In this document: one piece after another, positions 35,001-42,142 of the stretch
How positions within the stretch are numbered: position 1 is the stretch's first letter
Layout of the letters: each line of letters begins with the position of its first letter
DNA from: Caprella mutica
Taxonomy: Eukaryota; Arthropoda; Malacostraca; Amphipoda; Caprellidae
DNA length: 64,000 nt
Assembly: GCA_947561585.1 (NCBI GenBank)
Contig: CANNZV010002596.1
Coordinates: 1-64,000, forward strand
Direction of reading: 5' to 3'
Program-made: the position numbers and the translations under genes
Notes under the pieces: generated by a model
What the model saw: only the letters and a program-made list of their open reading frames with translations
Databases searched by the model: none
What the model was told of the DNA's origin: nothing

Positions 35001-36974
35001 ATTGTAAATGTAAAAAGTACAACAGCTATTCACAATATAGTAAGAGCCATGTTGAATCAGGACTTTTCAATAATCTGCACCTGCCCGTAAAATCGAAAAA
35101 TAATGAGATTCTATCAAATCAATCACGCTGACAAATCACTACTTGCAATTGGTTTTAGTTGCAGCCAAAAAACGCGACAGGAAATTAATTACAAATAACT
35201 AATTGAGACAACCGAGGAGGGGGCAGATTCAACAATGCTTGAATATACAAGAGGAATTTTGAATATTCCTATGACAACGAATATTCCTATAACAATTAGG
35301 ATACACGGTATAATTTTCCCATATCTGTTGTATTTTTTAAATAATTACAAGAAATGGTGATGGCTTAAGGTGCTGATTATTGGGGTATTTACCCTACACC
35401 AAATAACAAATATTATTTTTGTAAAAATTAAAACATATTTTTTCAAGCATAGTTTTTGTTATTTGGTGTATTATGTAAAATGTAATACGTTTTTTTACAA
35501 GTGAACGGGGATTACTATGTTGTACTTTACATTTTGCACAATAGGACAAAAATTCTCAAAAATACCAATTAAAAGCGTAGTGTGGCACTTCAATATTCGT
35601 CAAAAAGCGAAGTAGCACTAAAAAGTCTTTTTGCATTCGAAACTGTAGTGCGATACTAATCCGTGTAGTGCTACTTTGAAGTGCGTAGTACCAATTTAGC
35701 ATACGAGAGAGACACTTTGAAGTGCGCAGTGCTACTTCATAGTGCTAGTGCCCTATTTAACATATGGCCCGGCCCATTGAATGAATAGCTTGGTTTCATG
35801 TAAAAAAATCATTTCAAGATGTATATCAAACAGCGTATAAATTTCCTCTATCTGATAGTAAAAATGAATAAATTAAAATAAAATTAATAATCGAATACAT
35901 TGCGTAAGGTATTTTCAATACTATTAATATATTTCCTTTTTATCAAATATAATTACTAACATTTTCCATTTCCTTCATTTACGGCAGTAAACGGGATAGT
36001 GCCCGAATCACCAGAGTAAACCCTGTCCTTCAGAACAAGGTACTTAACCACATTATCTTCGTCGGCAACAATCGAAACTTTGTGTTCACCGCAAGCGAGC
36101 CGTAGAAATGATGTCACTGGAAACGTTGATTAGATTGGCGATATTGCTCTCAGGTATAGAATTTTATTGCTTCAGATAAAGACAAATGATATACAGGGTG
36201 TCCCGACACTTTTGTCGTCAAACTTTAACAAAAGGTTGCTTTCGTCGAAATAAACAGTTTTTATTCTATGAAGGTATGGTCTAAAATGCTTAGTTAAAGA
36301 GTTACAAGGTTAGGAAAGTAGTATCTGTACCATTTATTATTATTAGTTAACGTCATTTTTTAAATGTTGCAATAAGGAACAGAACATTTTTAACAGTAAT
36401 TATTAGGAGCACAAGAAACTTAATCTTAAATTAAGTTACATGTTTACAAAATGTGTCCAAACTGCCTCTCATTTGTTGCGATGAAGGCGTTCAAACGTTT
36501 GTCTAGTACTTCCATGCGTTTGTCCAATGATTGCCGGACGCGAGCAAAGACACCAGGAGTTTCACGAATCCTTGCGGGACAAACGTTTGAACGCTTGCAT
36601 TGCAACAAATGAGAGGCAAATTGAACACATTCTGTAAACATGTAACCTAATTTAAGATTATGTTTCTTGTGCTCCTAATAATTACTGATAAAAATAATTT
36701 GTTTCTTATCGCAACATTAAAAAAATAATGTTAACTAATAATAATAAATGGTACAGATCTACTTTCCTAACCTTGTAACTCTTCAACTAAGTATTTTAGA
36801 CCATACCTTCATGGAATAAAAAGTGTTTATTTCAACGAATGCAACCTTATGTTAAAGTTTGGCAACAAAAGTGTCGGACACCCCAGTATAGTCAAAATAA
36901 TAAGATTCTAAATTATAATATCATGCATACTTACATACTAAAACGTGTTTCAGCGTTCGCAGCATTTTGATCAT
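13876..36974 (-). CDS. Secreted PAN-like / C-type-lectin-like protein, five coding exons
   Basis: Coding exons, in order of transcription, are 36974-36935, 36116-35961, 32940-32767, 32245-32084 and 14090-13876. They join to 747 nt, 248 residues plus stop, and every intron is phase 1. Residues 1-23 look like a signal peptide (MIKMLRTLKHVLV.., hydrophobic to ACG). Residues 66-91 hold five cysteines in a PAN/apple-like pattern (Cys 66, 68, 72, 78, 89; ECGAYSISSSGSCTL). Residues 137-248 resemble a C-type-lectin-like domain: Cys 151 and 155, GFRLAIT at 160, LGFDR, FIWGDGS (WGDGS at 196-200), NEP at 210-212 and RPCIC near the end. The usual calcium-site WND and one canonical cysteine are not evident, so sugar binding is uncertain. 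A role as an extracellular recognition protein is inference. Lack of a transmembrane segment suggests secretion. Transcript support has not been seen. Confidence 0.75.
14350..15170. mobile_element. Inverted-repeat element with about 80-bp arms
   Basis: The left arm (ACCCCTTAAATAATCAAATG, then GTTGACAAAAAAGGTTAAGA) is mirrored at 15060-15165 (CCTTTTTGTCAACCATTTGA and on to TTATTTAAGGGGC). The interior is AT-rich and non-coding. A TTTA next to each end may be part of the arms or a short target duplication. Confidence 0.65.
15381..15402. repeat. (AT)n microsatellite
   Basis: A run of about ten AT dinucleotides inside lectin intron 4. Confidence 0.8.
15400..15655 (+). repeat. GGTGGAATTTTCC motif-array end, copy 1
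   Basis: Six units like GGTGGAACTTTCCGT run from 15545 and end GGGGGAATTTACTCAG. The 130 bases to the left match, in reverse complement, the DNA at 54960-55090 next to the same motif array (AATGAAATGTTGTTCGGTTA-type sequence). The opposite end of this copy was not found, so the copy is truncated or one-ended. Confidence 0.6.
16167..16473 (+). mobile_element. Left part of Harbinger-like small element (GTGTTTACATT family)
   Basis: It begins ACCGTGTTTACATTATCAGTC and matches the left three quarters of the full copy at 30245-30648 (CACCTAGGTATTTCCC, GCACTGAAATTGAAAAA, CGAATCACCACACT). The motif-array element at 16482-18350 lies directly after it, and the right end is missing. Confidence 0.65.
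16482..18350. mobile_element. GGTAAATTCATCGC motif-array element, copy 1
   Basis: Left terminus GGTATCCGGTAAATTCATCG, then about eight tandem GGTAAATTCATCGCA units to 16608. The right side (18237-18338) has the units inverted (GCGATGAATTTACCAT) and ends AAACTGATCCC. A perfect 8-bp direct repeat TTCGAAAC flanks it (16474-16481, 18351-18358). A second element with GACAATTGGGCC ends is nested at 17137-18142. The same nest recurs in opposite orientation at 24399-28057, so the inner element was present before the outer one spread. Confidence 0.88.
17137..18142. mobile_element. GACAATTGGGCC motif-array element nested in the former, copy 1
   Basis: Left units CGACAATTGGGCC (six, to 17240) and right units GGCCCAATTGTCG (from 18035) are inverted. 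The right terminus read inward is GGTACACCGACAATTGG. Flanks AAATTATTT and ATATTATTT form a 9-bp repeat with one mismatch. The interior is AT-rich and non-coding. Confidence 0.8.
18418..19286. mobile_element. GGACAATTCGTCC motif-array element
   Basis: Left terminus GGTGCTAGGACAATTCGTCC followed by two more units. The right end has GACGAATTGTCC and finishes GTCCGGACACC. A perfect 9-bp repeat CACGCGCAT flanks it (18409-18417, 19287-19295). The interior is AT-rich without a transposase. End sequence and motif relate it to the copy at 49243-50198, which has a MULE-like coding remnant. Confidence 0.85.
20264..20470 (+). repeat. Dispersed repeat, copy 2 (copy 1 at 6181)
   Basis: It shares CTGGAAGAAGCAGTCAGAAA, AAGCTACTCCGTGAACGC and ACAAGCACC.GTGGCTGCA with 6181-6375, with indels that break any reading frame. 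Confidence 0.5.
20500..21666. mobile_element. GGCGGAAAACTGCC motif-array element
   Basis: The left end starts GGTAAACGGAAAACTGCC, then five GGCGGAAAACTGCCAA-like units. The right end (21585-21666) has them inverted (GGCAGTTTTCCGCCT) and ends GTTTTCCGGACACC. The flanking repeat is CATAATTC, perfect over 8 bp (20492-20499, 21667-21674). Interior is about 1 kb of AT-rich DNA. A short minus-strand frame across the right array (RRKTARRKTARR) only translates the repeat. Confidence 0.88.
22255..22357. mobile_element. Fold-back element of about 100 bp
   Basis: GCAATATTTTAATCCCTAGG pairs with CCTGGGAGATTAAAATACTG, and the GATGAATCTATA next to the left arm pairs with TGTAGATTCAGAT, leaving a short loop. 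It is non-coding. Confidence 0.6.
22518..22640. repeat. Two-copy tandem duplication, about 65 bp
   Basis: GGCAGCTTTAACTTCC..AGAAAGCCCATT and GGCAGCCCTAACTTC..AGAGAGCCCATT, each followed by a TGATTCTAGTT stretch, repeat with an offset of about 65 bases. Confidence 0.6.
22858..23001 (-). CDS. Candidate exon, possibly lectin-like
   Basis: 144 nt bounded by CTTCCAAACAG and GTAAGT, with one open frame of 48 codons (ELYSVSLNSENYLILTKFHL, then RRLVATSPTGNFEATQEEND). The second half is loosely like the LA.I...EEN..I segment of lectin-like domains. Both borders are phase 0, which does not fit between phase-1 exons 4 and 5, and the other frames have stops. It could belong to an alternative transcript with further exons, or to a dead paralogue. 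Confidence 0.35.
23268..23770. mobile_element. Small element with CTCATAAACTCTCC ends
   Basis: The left end GTATGGCTCATAAACTCTCC is inverted at the right end (GGAGAGTTTATGAGACATAC). The interior has related phrases repeated again at 23.6 and 24.1 kb (CCATATTCTGCAG.CTGG), suggesting a second, overlapping relic. Confidence 0.6.
24287..24341 (-). CDS. Weak candidate exon, 55 nt
   Basis: Bounded by TTTGTTTCTAG and GTGAGT. The only open frame reads TPQSPQRKNMNKEAFSVV. No family is recognised, and its phases (0 to 1) do not fit the lectin chain. It may be a chance splice-site pair. Confidence 0.15.
24637..25650. mobile_element. GACAATTGGGCC motif-array element, copy 2, inverted
   Basis: It begins GGTGCACCGACAATTGGGCC and ends GGCCCAATTGTCGGTCCG. 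It occupies the same point of the outer element as copy 1. The DNA after it lacks about 20 bases present in copy 1 (a small deletion that removed one target duplication). Confidence 0.8.
26118..27530. other. Insertion inside element copy 2, content unknown
   Basis: This stretch is absent from element copy 1. It has no long frame and no motif I recognise. Confidence 0.4.
27533..27605 (+). repeat. Orphan motif array GGACAACTGGTACC
   Basis: Five units alternate GGACAACTGGTACC and GGACAACTCGTACC, each about 15 bp, ending CCCGATTTTC. A matching inverted array was not found within the next few kilobases. Confidence 0.5.
28458..29986. mobile_element. DNA transposon with long ATTGGCCCAATG-rich ends
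   Basis: The left end CCCAAAAAAACATTGCATGG and the reversed right end CCCCAGAAGCATTGCAGTGT are diverged inverted repeats, bordered by TA on both sides (28456-28457, 29987-29988). About 200-300 bases at each end are GC-rich and repeat phrases such as ATTGGCCCAATG and GCTGGCC.. in both orientations. The middle is AT-rich and includes a partial copy of the AGGGTCA small element (29232-29440). No transposase was seen. Confidence 0.65.
29232..29440 (+). mobile_element. AGGGTCA small element, copy 3, right end lost
   Basis: It starts TTAGGGTCACGCAGGTAAAT and shares GTTTTGAAGCTATGATGTTT with copy 1 in reverse orientation. The terminal TGACCCTA is absent. Confidence 0.55.
30245..30648. mobile_element. 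Small Harbinger-like element (GCCGTGTTTACATT), complete
   Basis: Inverted ends GCCGTGTTTACATTGTCAGT and ACTGACAATGTAAACACGGC are perfect over at least 20 bp and are flanked by TTA on both sides (30242-30244, 30649-30651), as expected for PIF/Harbinger. At 404 bp it is a non-coding MITE. Partial copies lie at 16167-16473 and 31865-32003. Confidence 0.8.
30651..31858. mobile_element. DNA element with perfect 31-bp inverted ends (AAGCCCCGTCC)
   Basis: The first 31 bases (AAGCCCCGTCCAGACGCTCC and on to GCCC) are repeated exactly in reverse at 31828-31858. Sub-terminal phrases (GCGAACAC, GGGGACAAATTTG) also recur. It abuts the TTA of the preceding element and is followed by CAGAGG, so the target site may be TTA/TCA-like. 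The overlapping frames at the right end only translate the end repeat. Confidence 0.7.
31340..31505. mobile_element. Small element nested in the AAGCCCCGTCC element
   Basis: Left GGGTAAGTACCAAGTTATGG plus GACGGTTCCACATTT. Right AATGTGGAACTGTTCGATAA plus CTCGGAACTTTCCC. These are inverted repeats about 38 bp long with some mismatches. Decayed copies are near 1313, 5868-6080 and 11311. Confidence 0.6.
31865..32003 (+). mobile_element. Right end of a GTGTTTACATT Harbinger-like element
   Basis: It matches 30527-30648 (CACACTGACGTACT, CCGTTTGAACAC, CCTAGGTTGTGACTGA.AATG) and ends AAACACAGC. Its left part is missing. Confidence 0.65.
32084..32245 (-). CDS. Lectin gene exon 4 (first half of lectin-like domain)
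   Basis: 162 nt, acceptor CCATATCAG, donor GTGAGT. It encodes GYTYFSSADMYTRNGCVEHC and GFRLAITNTEKSLNDIRG, which fits the first strands and helices of a C-type-lectin-like domain (aromatic-F, C, GF.LA.I.N.EK). The last base joins exon 5 to give Tyr. Confidence 0.8.
32767..32940 (-). CDS. Lectin gene exon 3 (cysteine-rich, PAN-like)
   Basis: 174 nt, acceptor ACTTAG, donor GTTAGT after ATG-G. It encodes VCKNLCHSSSECGAYSISSS, GSCTL, and ends GAMIVFM. The cysteine spacing C-x3-C-x5-C-x10-C with AYS between resembles PAN/apple domains (C..C..C.A.S....G.C.L). Confidence 0.8.
33208..35770 (+). mobile_element. Harbinger-type transposon relic in lectin intron 2
   Basis: The outer ends GGCCCGTATGTTAAATCAGG and, reversed, GGGCCATATGTTAAATAGGG, each continuing CACTAGCACT.TGAAGTAGC, are inverted. 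Near 34870-34970 the plus strand reads HPYAIGVIDETLIRS followed by a stop. This is close to the G-x-IDGThI motif around the first catalytic aspartate of PIF/Harbinger transposases. The preceding bases encode FPRTREEVQQAEQ, in keeping with that family. Stops and shifts make it dead. A 283-bp palindrome (34301-34583) lies inside. Confidence 0.65.
34301..34583. repeat. Large imperfect palindrome
   Basis: Arms of about 140 bp, beginning CATACAACTCTTACAATTTT and ending, in reverse, CATACAACTTGTACAATTTT; GCATTCGATTTTCC pairs with GGAGAATTGAATGC. There is no clear target duplication. It is possibly a fold-back insertion in the Harbinger relic. Confidence 0.65.
35961..36116 (-). CDS. Lectin gene exon 2
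   Basis: 156 nt between TTTCCAG and GTTAGT. It encodes the end of the signal peptide and a segment reading EHKVSIVADEDNVVKYLVL, then VYSGDSGTIPFTA, ending at the first base of a cysteine codon completed by exon 3. The alternating hydrophobic pattern suggests beta strands. Together with exon 3 it may form one PAN/apple-like fold. Confidence 0.75.
36117..36934 (-). other. Lectin intron 1, mostly a fold-back element
   Basis: 818 nt with GTAAGT donor and TTTCCAG acceptor. The fold-back element at 36194-36886 makes up 693 nt, so the intron was probably about 125 nt before insertion. Confidence 0.65.
36194..36886. mobile_element. Fold-back mariner-derived element, copy 1 (lectin intron 1)
   Basis: Almost the whole 693 bp is an inverted repeat. 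The left arm starts CAGGGTGTCCCGACACTTTT, the right arm ends GTGTCGGACACCCCAG, and TA flanks both sides. Minus-strand translation gives VFARVRQSLDKRMEVLDKR and IATNERQFGHIL. This looks like the C-terminal end of an IS630/Tc1-type transposase (VR.S...R...CI....G.HF.HLL). So both arms seem to be copies of the 3' end of a mariner-like element. Confidence 0.75.
36935..36974 (-). CDS. Lectin gene exon 1 (start codon and signal peptide)
   Basis: ATG at 36974-36972, with a second in-frame ATG three codons on. The exon ends TTAGTAT before GTAAGT, a strong donor. Only this frame gives phase 1 and a hydrophobic run after joining exon 2 (HVLVLTSFLRLACG). A TTTCAG at about 37015 just upstream could be an acceptor for an untranslated first exon. 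Confidence 0.65.
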
Positions 36975-38379
36975 ATTTCTTCTTTCTTCTAATGAAAAAA
37001 ATAATTTTCGAAATCTGAAAAAAATAATCAATTTAATAAAGTAAATAAACTAACACGTTATTATTGATCTAGAATTATCAGTTTTTATTCCTATTACTCA
37101 TTATTTAAAACAAATTCACAGAGATTATTATTCTTATTGATTGAAGCAAAATTGCATGGGACGCTTCAATCAGGTCAGAGGTCAAGGTTATTCATACCTA
37201 AGGATTATTAGATGGTTAAAGTCACAAAGATCTCATCCTATGTACCGCTCCGTCTTTGTGTTTGTGTTAAGCCTGTTTCTTTTCTTTATCCAGCATATAC
37301 TTGCTCTAACTGAGTTGGTTATATCATTAAGTTTCACATAATTTCCGTGTTTACGTTCTTGTGCATCGTTGCTACAGTTTTTTTAAGTCACCTATCCCAG
37401 CGCCAAGCCCTGGTTTAGGATCATTGTCAGAAGTCTTCGAAATATAGTTCTTTGTACTGTGCTGTGTAAGGTGAGCTTTGTAAATTAGTTAGTGCACTTA
37501 CTTATAATGGCCAGTAGGTTAAATCGGGTACTAGAACTTTCAAGTAACACTACAGGCCACAGTGTGACGCGAGATTTTATCTTGATGTGCCCACCTGCAC
37601 ACTATCCTTCATAGTGCCCACTTCCACACTACGGTTTGGTATGCTAAATCTGGCGAAAAGTGAAGTGCGTACTTCTATATTTTGAAGTGTCCTCATGGAG
37701 ACCGCCCTACAAGACCACACCTTGCTTTATTTTTCAGTTTAATTTGATGTGTTGACTTATTTGCCATGGTACTGGAACATGGATTTGTTTGGTTTTTATT
37801 AAAGGTATCATCGGGAAATAACGTCAGGAACGACCGCTCATGAATATTAGCGTGTATTTCGCTTTACTGAAAACCATGTTGATACTATGGCAAATATTTT
37901 ATCTAGAGAGATAATATCTAGAGGTCATTCTCTAACTGTCTAACCGGAAAGAAAAAACTCTTTAAGTGTTTTCTTTGGTATGTAGGAGAACTGGGTTTTC
38001 AGATAAACGTGGGTAAAAAAATGTCTAGAAACCAAGGTAATCTAAGCCAGGCTATTACAGAAGAAGAGGAGAAAATCGTCTCGAAATATAACAATTATAT
38101 ACATATATTTTCCAAGAACAAGAGAAGAACTACAACAAGTTACTCACCCTTATGCCTTTGATTTGATTGATTGAACTTTGTTTCGATCCTGACAAATACA
38201 TTGTAAGTATGTATTTTAATTATACATTGTATAAGAGCTTTTACACTATAGTAAGTAAGAGCATGTTGAATCGGCAATTTTTTCTTTCTAATGATGTGCA
38301 TGGTTTAATTTTCCCATATCTTTTGAATTTTTCATATTATTCTGACGGATGTTGAGATGAACATGGGTAAAAAAAGTCC

Positions 38380-38640
38380 ATAAACCAAGGTATTCTAAGA
38401 CGGGCTATGATAGAAGTAGCGGAGAAAATCGTCTCGAAATGTAACAATTAGATTTATTTCCTAAAAACAAGAGAATAACTTCAATAAGCTGAACAATTTT
38501 AGGGAATGCACTTTACTCACCCTTATGCCATTGGTGTGATTGATGGAACTTTGATTCGATCCTGACAATTACATTGTAAAAGTATTTTATTGATACATTG
38601 TAAATGTAAAAAGTACAACAGCTATTCACAATATAGCAAG
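38380..38640 (+). pseudogene. Harbinger transposase fragment
   Basis: The frame around 38518-38568 encodes HPYAIGVIDGTLIRS followed by a stop. The IDGT aspartate is the first catalytic residue in the DDE_Tnp_4 family. Upstream bases match the FPRTREE-type segment of copy 1 but contain changes. Only this short portion is recognisable. Confidence 0.55.
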
Positions 38641-38843
38641 AGCATGTTGAAACGGCACCCTTCAATAATGACACCTACCCATACAATCGAAAAATAATAA
38701 GATTCCATCAAATCAATCACGCTGACACATCACTACTTGCAATTGTTTTTTTGTTTCAGCCAATAACGAAAAAGAATATTAAACACAACTTAACTTAAAC
38801 AATGCTTGAATATACATGAGGAATTTTTTTTATAAATTTTATA

Positions 38844-39445
38844 CAGGGTGTCCGACACTTTTGTTGCCAAACTTTAACATAAGGTTGCATTCGTCGAAAT
38901 AAACACTTTTTATTCCATGAAGGTATGATCTAAAATGCTTAGTTAAATAGTTACAAGGTTAGGAATGTAGTACCTGTACTATTTATTATTATTAGTTGAC
39001 ATTATTTTTTTTTATGTTGCGATATGAAACAAAACATTTTTAACAGTAATTATTAGGAGCACAAGAAACATAATCTTAAATTAGGTTACATGTTTACAGA
39101 ATGTGTTCAATTGGCCGCCCATTTGTTGCGATGCAATGGTTTCTTTGTTTGCGTCCGCCAATCATTGGACAGACGATTGAACGCCAGCATCGCAACAAAT
39201 GAGCGACAGTTTGAAGACATTTTGTAAACATGTAACCTAAATTTAAGATTAAGTTTCTTGTGCTCATAATAATTACTGTTAAAAATGGTTTGTTTCTTAT
39301 CGCAATAAATAGTACAGATACTACTTTCCTAACCTTGTAACTCTTTTAACTAAGCATTTTAGACCATACCTTCATGGAATAAGTGTTTATTTCGACGAAT
39401 GCAACCTTATGTTAAAGTTTGGCAACAAAAGTGTCGGACACCCTG
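38844..39445. mobile_element. Fold-back mariner-derived element, copy 2
   Basis: Ends CAGGGTGTCCGACACTTTTG and CAAAAGTGTCGGACACCCTG are perfect inverted repeats next to TA. The arms match copy 1 at 36194-36886 throughout (GTTGC.TTCGTCGAAATAAAC, GGAGCACAAGAAAC). The centre differs and is about 90 bp shorter. Confidence 0.8.
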
Positions 39446-40180
39446 TATAAGATTTATCATCAAGAAATTAAACATTTATGATAAAGAACGAATATTCCTC
39501 TTTCCAATGATATGCACGGTTTATTTTTTCTATATCTGTTGTATTTTTTATATTATTCCAACGGATGGTGGTGGCTTAAGGTGCTGATTATTGGGGTATT
39601 TACACTACACCAAATAACAAAAATTATTGTGAAAAAATTATAACATACTTTTACCGGTATAATTTTTTTTCTTTGGTGTATTATGTGAAATGTTATACGT
39701 TTTTAAAAAAAAATGGACAGGGAATAATACTACACTGTAAAAGGACTAATAATTTGCAAACTAGGCCAAAATTACCAATTTGGCATACGAGAGAGATAAT
39801 GATAATAATTTATTGAAGAAAAAAATTAAAACATAAAGTAGCTACACAAAAAATAAATAAAATGCATTTCATCATGCATATATGAAGTTTCTAAAGTAAC
39901 TTTTTAGGCAATTCTTTTTTTATTTATCCTTGACTTTACAATGCAAAGTTGATAAAATACAAAAATAGACGAAAATAAATCAATTTATAAAGCAATGAAT
40001 AGGATGAATATTTAAATAAACTACAGGGTGATCAGACCAGATGTAGACAAATTTTAATGTTTAATTTTAAAACCTTTAAAACGTGAAAATTATCCATCGA
40101 TTTACACTATTGGATAGCTCAGTATATGCACAAACTGTTATATTTTACTTTCAGAGGTATTTCTAAGTATTAATTTAGTT

Positions 40181-41211
40181 ATGAGCTCTGTAGCGTCGAC
40201 AATTCAGGAATTTTTTGAATCAGGACAGTCCCCGGGTCAAATATGCAAGCTTTTGAATGGTCGTGCGAGTGGATCTGGTGTTTACAAGGCTCTGAAGCGT
40301 TTCAGAGAGACAGGTTTGACCCTCCCAAAGGTTAGGAGCACTCCAGATCGCAAGGTTAGGACCTCTAAGCTCATCAAAAACACCCGGGAGAAAATCAGGA
40401 GGAATCCTAAAAGGAAATTGGCATCAGCGTCTGGTGTGAGCTATTTAACGATGCAGAAAGTGCTCACAAGTGATCTGAACCTTTCCCATTCAAAAAGACA
40501 AAAGCTCAGCTACTGTCAGATGCCACAAAAACCAAACGGCTGCAAAGAGCAAAGCTTCTTCTGGAAAAGTTGAGAGACGGCACGCAACCTCCGGTCTTGT
40601 GGACTGATGATAAGTTATTCACGGTCCAAGCAGTCCACAATCATCAGAACGACCGGATTTATGCAGTGAATAAGCGCGATATTCCTCTGAATGACAGGCT
40701 GATGTTTAGAAGACAAAAACCAGCTTCTGTCATGGTCTGGGCCGGGGTAGCCTCATCTGGAAAGAAGAGTCCTCTTTTCTTCATTGAAGAGGGTGTAAAG
40801 GTGAACCAGCACGTTTATTTGAAGTTGTTGGAGGATCAGTTGGTGCATTGGGTGAACACAACGTTCGGTAAAACAGGTGTTACCCTCCAGCAGGACGGAG
40901 CCACGTCCCACACGGCTAATCGCGTTCAAGAATGGTGCAAGAAGAATATGGCTGGGTTCTGGTCGAAGGAGTTATGGCCTCCTTCCTCTCCTGATCTTAA
41001 CCCTATGGAATTTTCCATCTGGAGTATTTTAGAGAGTAAAGCCTGCTCTTCTAATCACTCAAATGTGAACGCTCTGAAGCAAAAATTGGCGACTTGTTGG
41101 GACGAAATTCCAGAAGAAACCATCCGTGCCACCTGTAGTCAAGTTCCTGACAGGTTGAGGCGTTTGGTGGAGGCTAAGGGAGGATATATTGAAAACGGGT
41201 GTAGGTCATAA
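40181..41211 (+). pseudogene. DD37E mariner transposase, frameshifted
   Basis: The N-terminal frame 40181-40573 (MSSVASTIQEFFESGQSPGQ, then KLLNGRASGSGVYKALKRF) is the paired-like DNA-binding region. The catalytic frame 40570-41211 holds LWTDDKLFTVQ (first Asp), TLQQDGATSHTAN (second Asp) and SSPDLNPMEFSIWSILES (Glu). There are 37 residues between the second Asp and the Glu. The two frames differ by a small indel near 40510-40520. The protein otherwise reads through with no stops, so the copy is fairly young. The frame ends in sequence of the later insertion. Confidence 0.9.
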
Positions 41212-41927
41212 GCCCCCCCGGTCAAGAGCCCCCCCGGTCATGAGCCCCCCCAGTCAAGATCCTCCCCCGGTCATGAGCCCCCCTAGGTCATAAGCCCCCC
41301 CGGTCAAGAGCCCCCCCCGGTCATGAGCCCCCCTGTTTTTAAATCCTTATTTACCTATGTTATTTAATCCTTATTGACACTTTTGAAGTTCATTACTGAT
41401 TAGACATAAAATATATGTATATCGGGGGGCGGCACGCCTCCCGATATACAGGCCTCCTTCCTCTCCTGATCTTAACCCTATGGAATTTTCCATCTGGAGT
41501 ATTTTAGAGAGTAAAGCCTGCTCTTCTAATCACTCAAATGTGAACGCTCTGAAGCAAAAATTGGCGACTTGTTGGGACGAAATTCCAGAAGAAACCATCC
41601 GTGCCACCTGTAGTCAAGTTCCTGACAGGTTGAGGCGTTTGGTGGAGGCTAAGGGAGGATATATTGAAAACGGGTGTAGGTCATAAGCCCCCCCGGTCAA
41701 GAGCCCCCCCGGTCATGAGCCCCCCCAGTCAAGATCCCCCCCCGGTCATGAGCCCCCCTAGGTCATAAGCCCCCCCGGTCAAGAGCCCCCCCCGGTCATG
41801 AGCCCCCCTGTTTTTAAATCCTTATTTACCTATGTTATTTAATCCTTATTGACACTTTTGAAGTTCATTACTGATTAGACATAAAATATATGTATATCGG
41901 GAGGCGTGCCGCCCCCCGAACCCCTCT
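40978..41927 (+). repeat. 475-bp tandem duplication spanning mariner and inserted element
   Basis: Sequence from 40978 (CCTCCTTCCTCTCCTGATCT) recurs from 41453 with almost no change through the transposase C-terminus, the element boundary and the C-rich array. The frame at 41480-41686 is the copied transposase tail. At the junction the bases form a hairpin, GTATATCGGGGGGCGG followed by CACGCCTCCCGATATAC. Confidence 0.9.
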
Positions 41928-42142
41928 GCCAGGTCATTAAACAATCATGTAGTGTGCAGTACAACAAACTAGCGGATACAACAAACTACATTAGCAACTC
42001 TCAGTTATTTCTATCTAAGTAGTTCTTCATTTGTTTAATTAGGTAAATAAGGATTAAAAAAATAGGGAGGGGGGGGGGCTCGTGAAAGGGGGGGCTCATG
42101 ACCTGGGGGGCTCTTGACCGGGGGGGCTCTTGACCGTACCCC
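41197..42142. mobile_element. GGTCATGAGCCCCCC motif-array element, copy 2
   Basis: Ends GGGTGTAGGTCATAAGCCCC and GGGGCTCTTGACCGTACCCC. A perfect 9-bp repeat ATTGAAAAC flanks it (41188-41196, 42143-42151), all within the mariner 3' region. The left array has about seven units of GGTCA(T/A)GAGCCCCCC. It has been enlarged by a 475-bp internal tandem duplication that includes mariner sequence (see 40978-41900). Confidence 0.88.

Larger units (their letters stand above)
32941..35960 (-). other. Lectin intron 2, mostly a Harbinger relic
   Basis: 3020 nt, GTTAGT donor and TATACTTAG acceptor. The element at 33208-35770 accounts for about 2560 nt of it. Confidence 0.65.

Noticed and set aside
36444..36641. 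65-codon minus frame as a host gene
   Set aside because: It lies wholly within the arms of a fold-back element found again at 38844-39445 and resembles a transposase tail.
41480..41686. Separate second transposase gene
   Set aside because: It is the tandemly duplicated tail of the transposase at 40570-41211.
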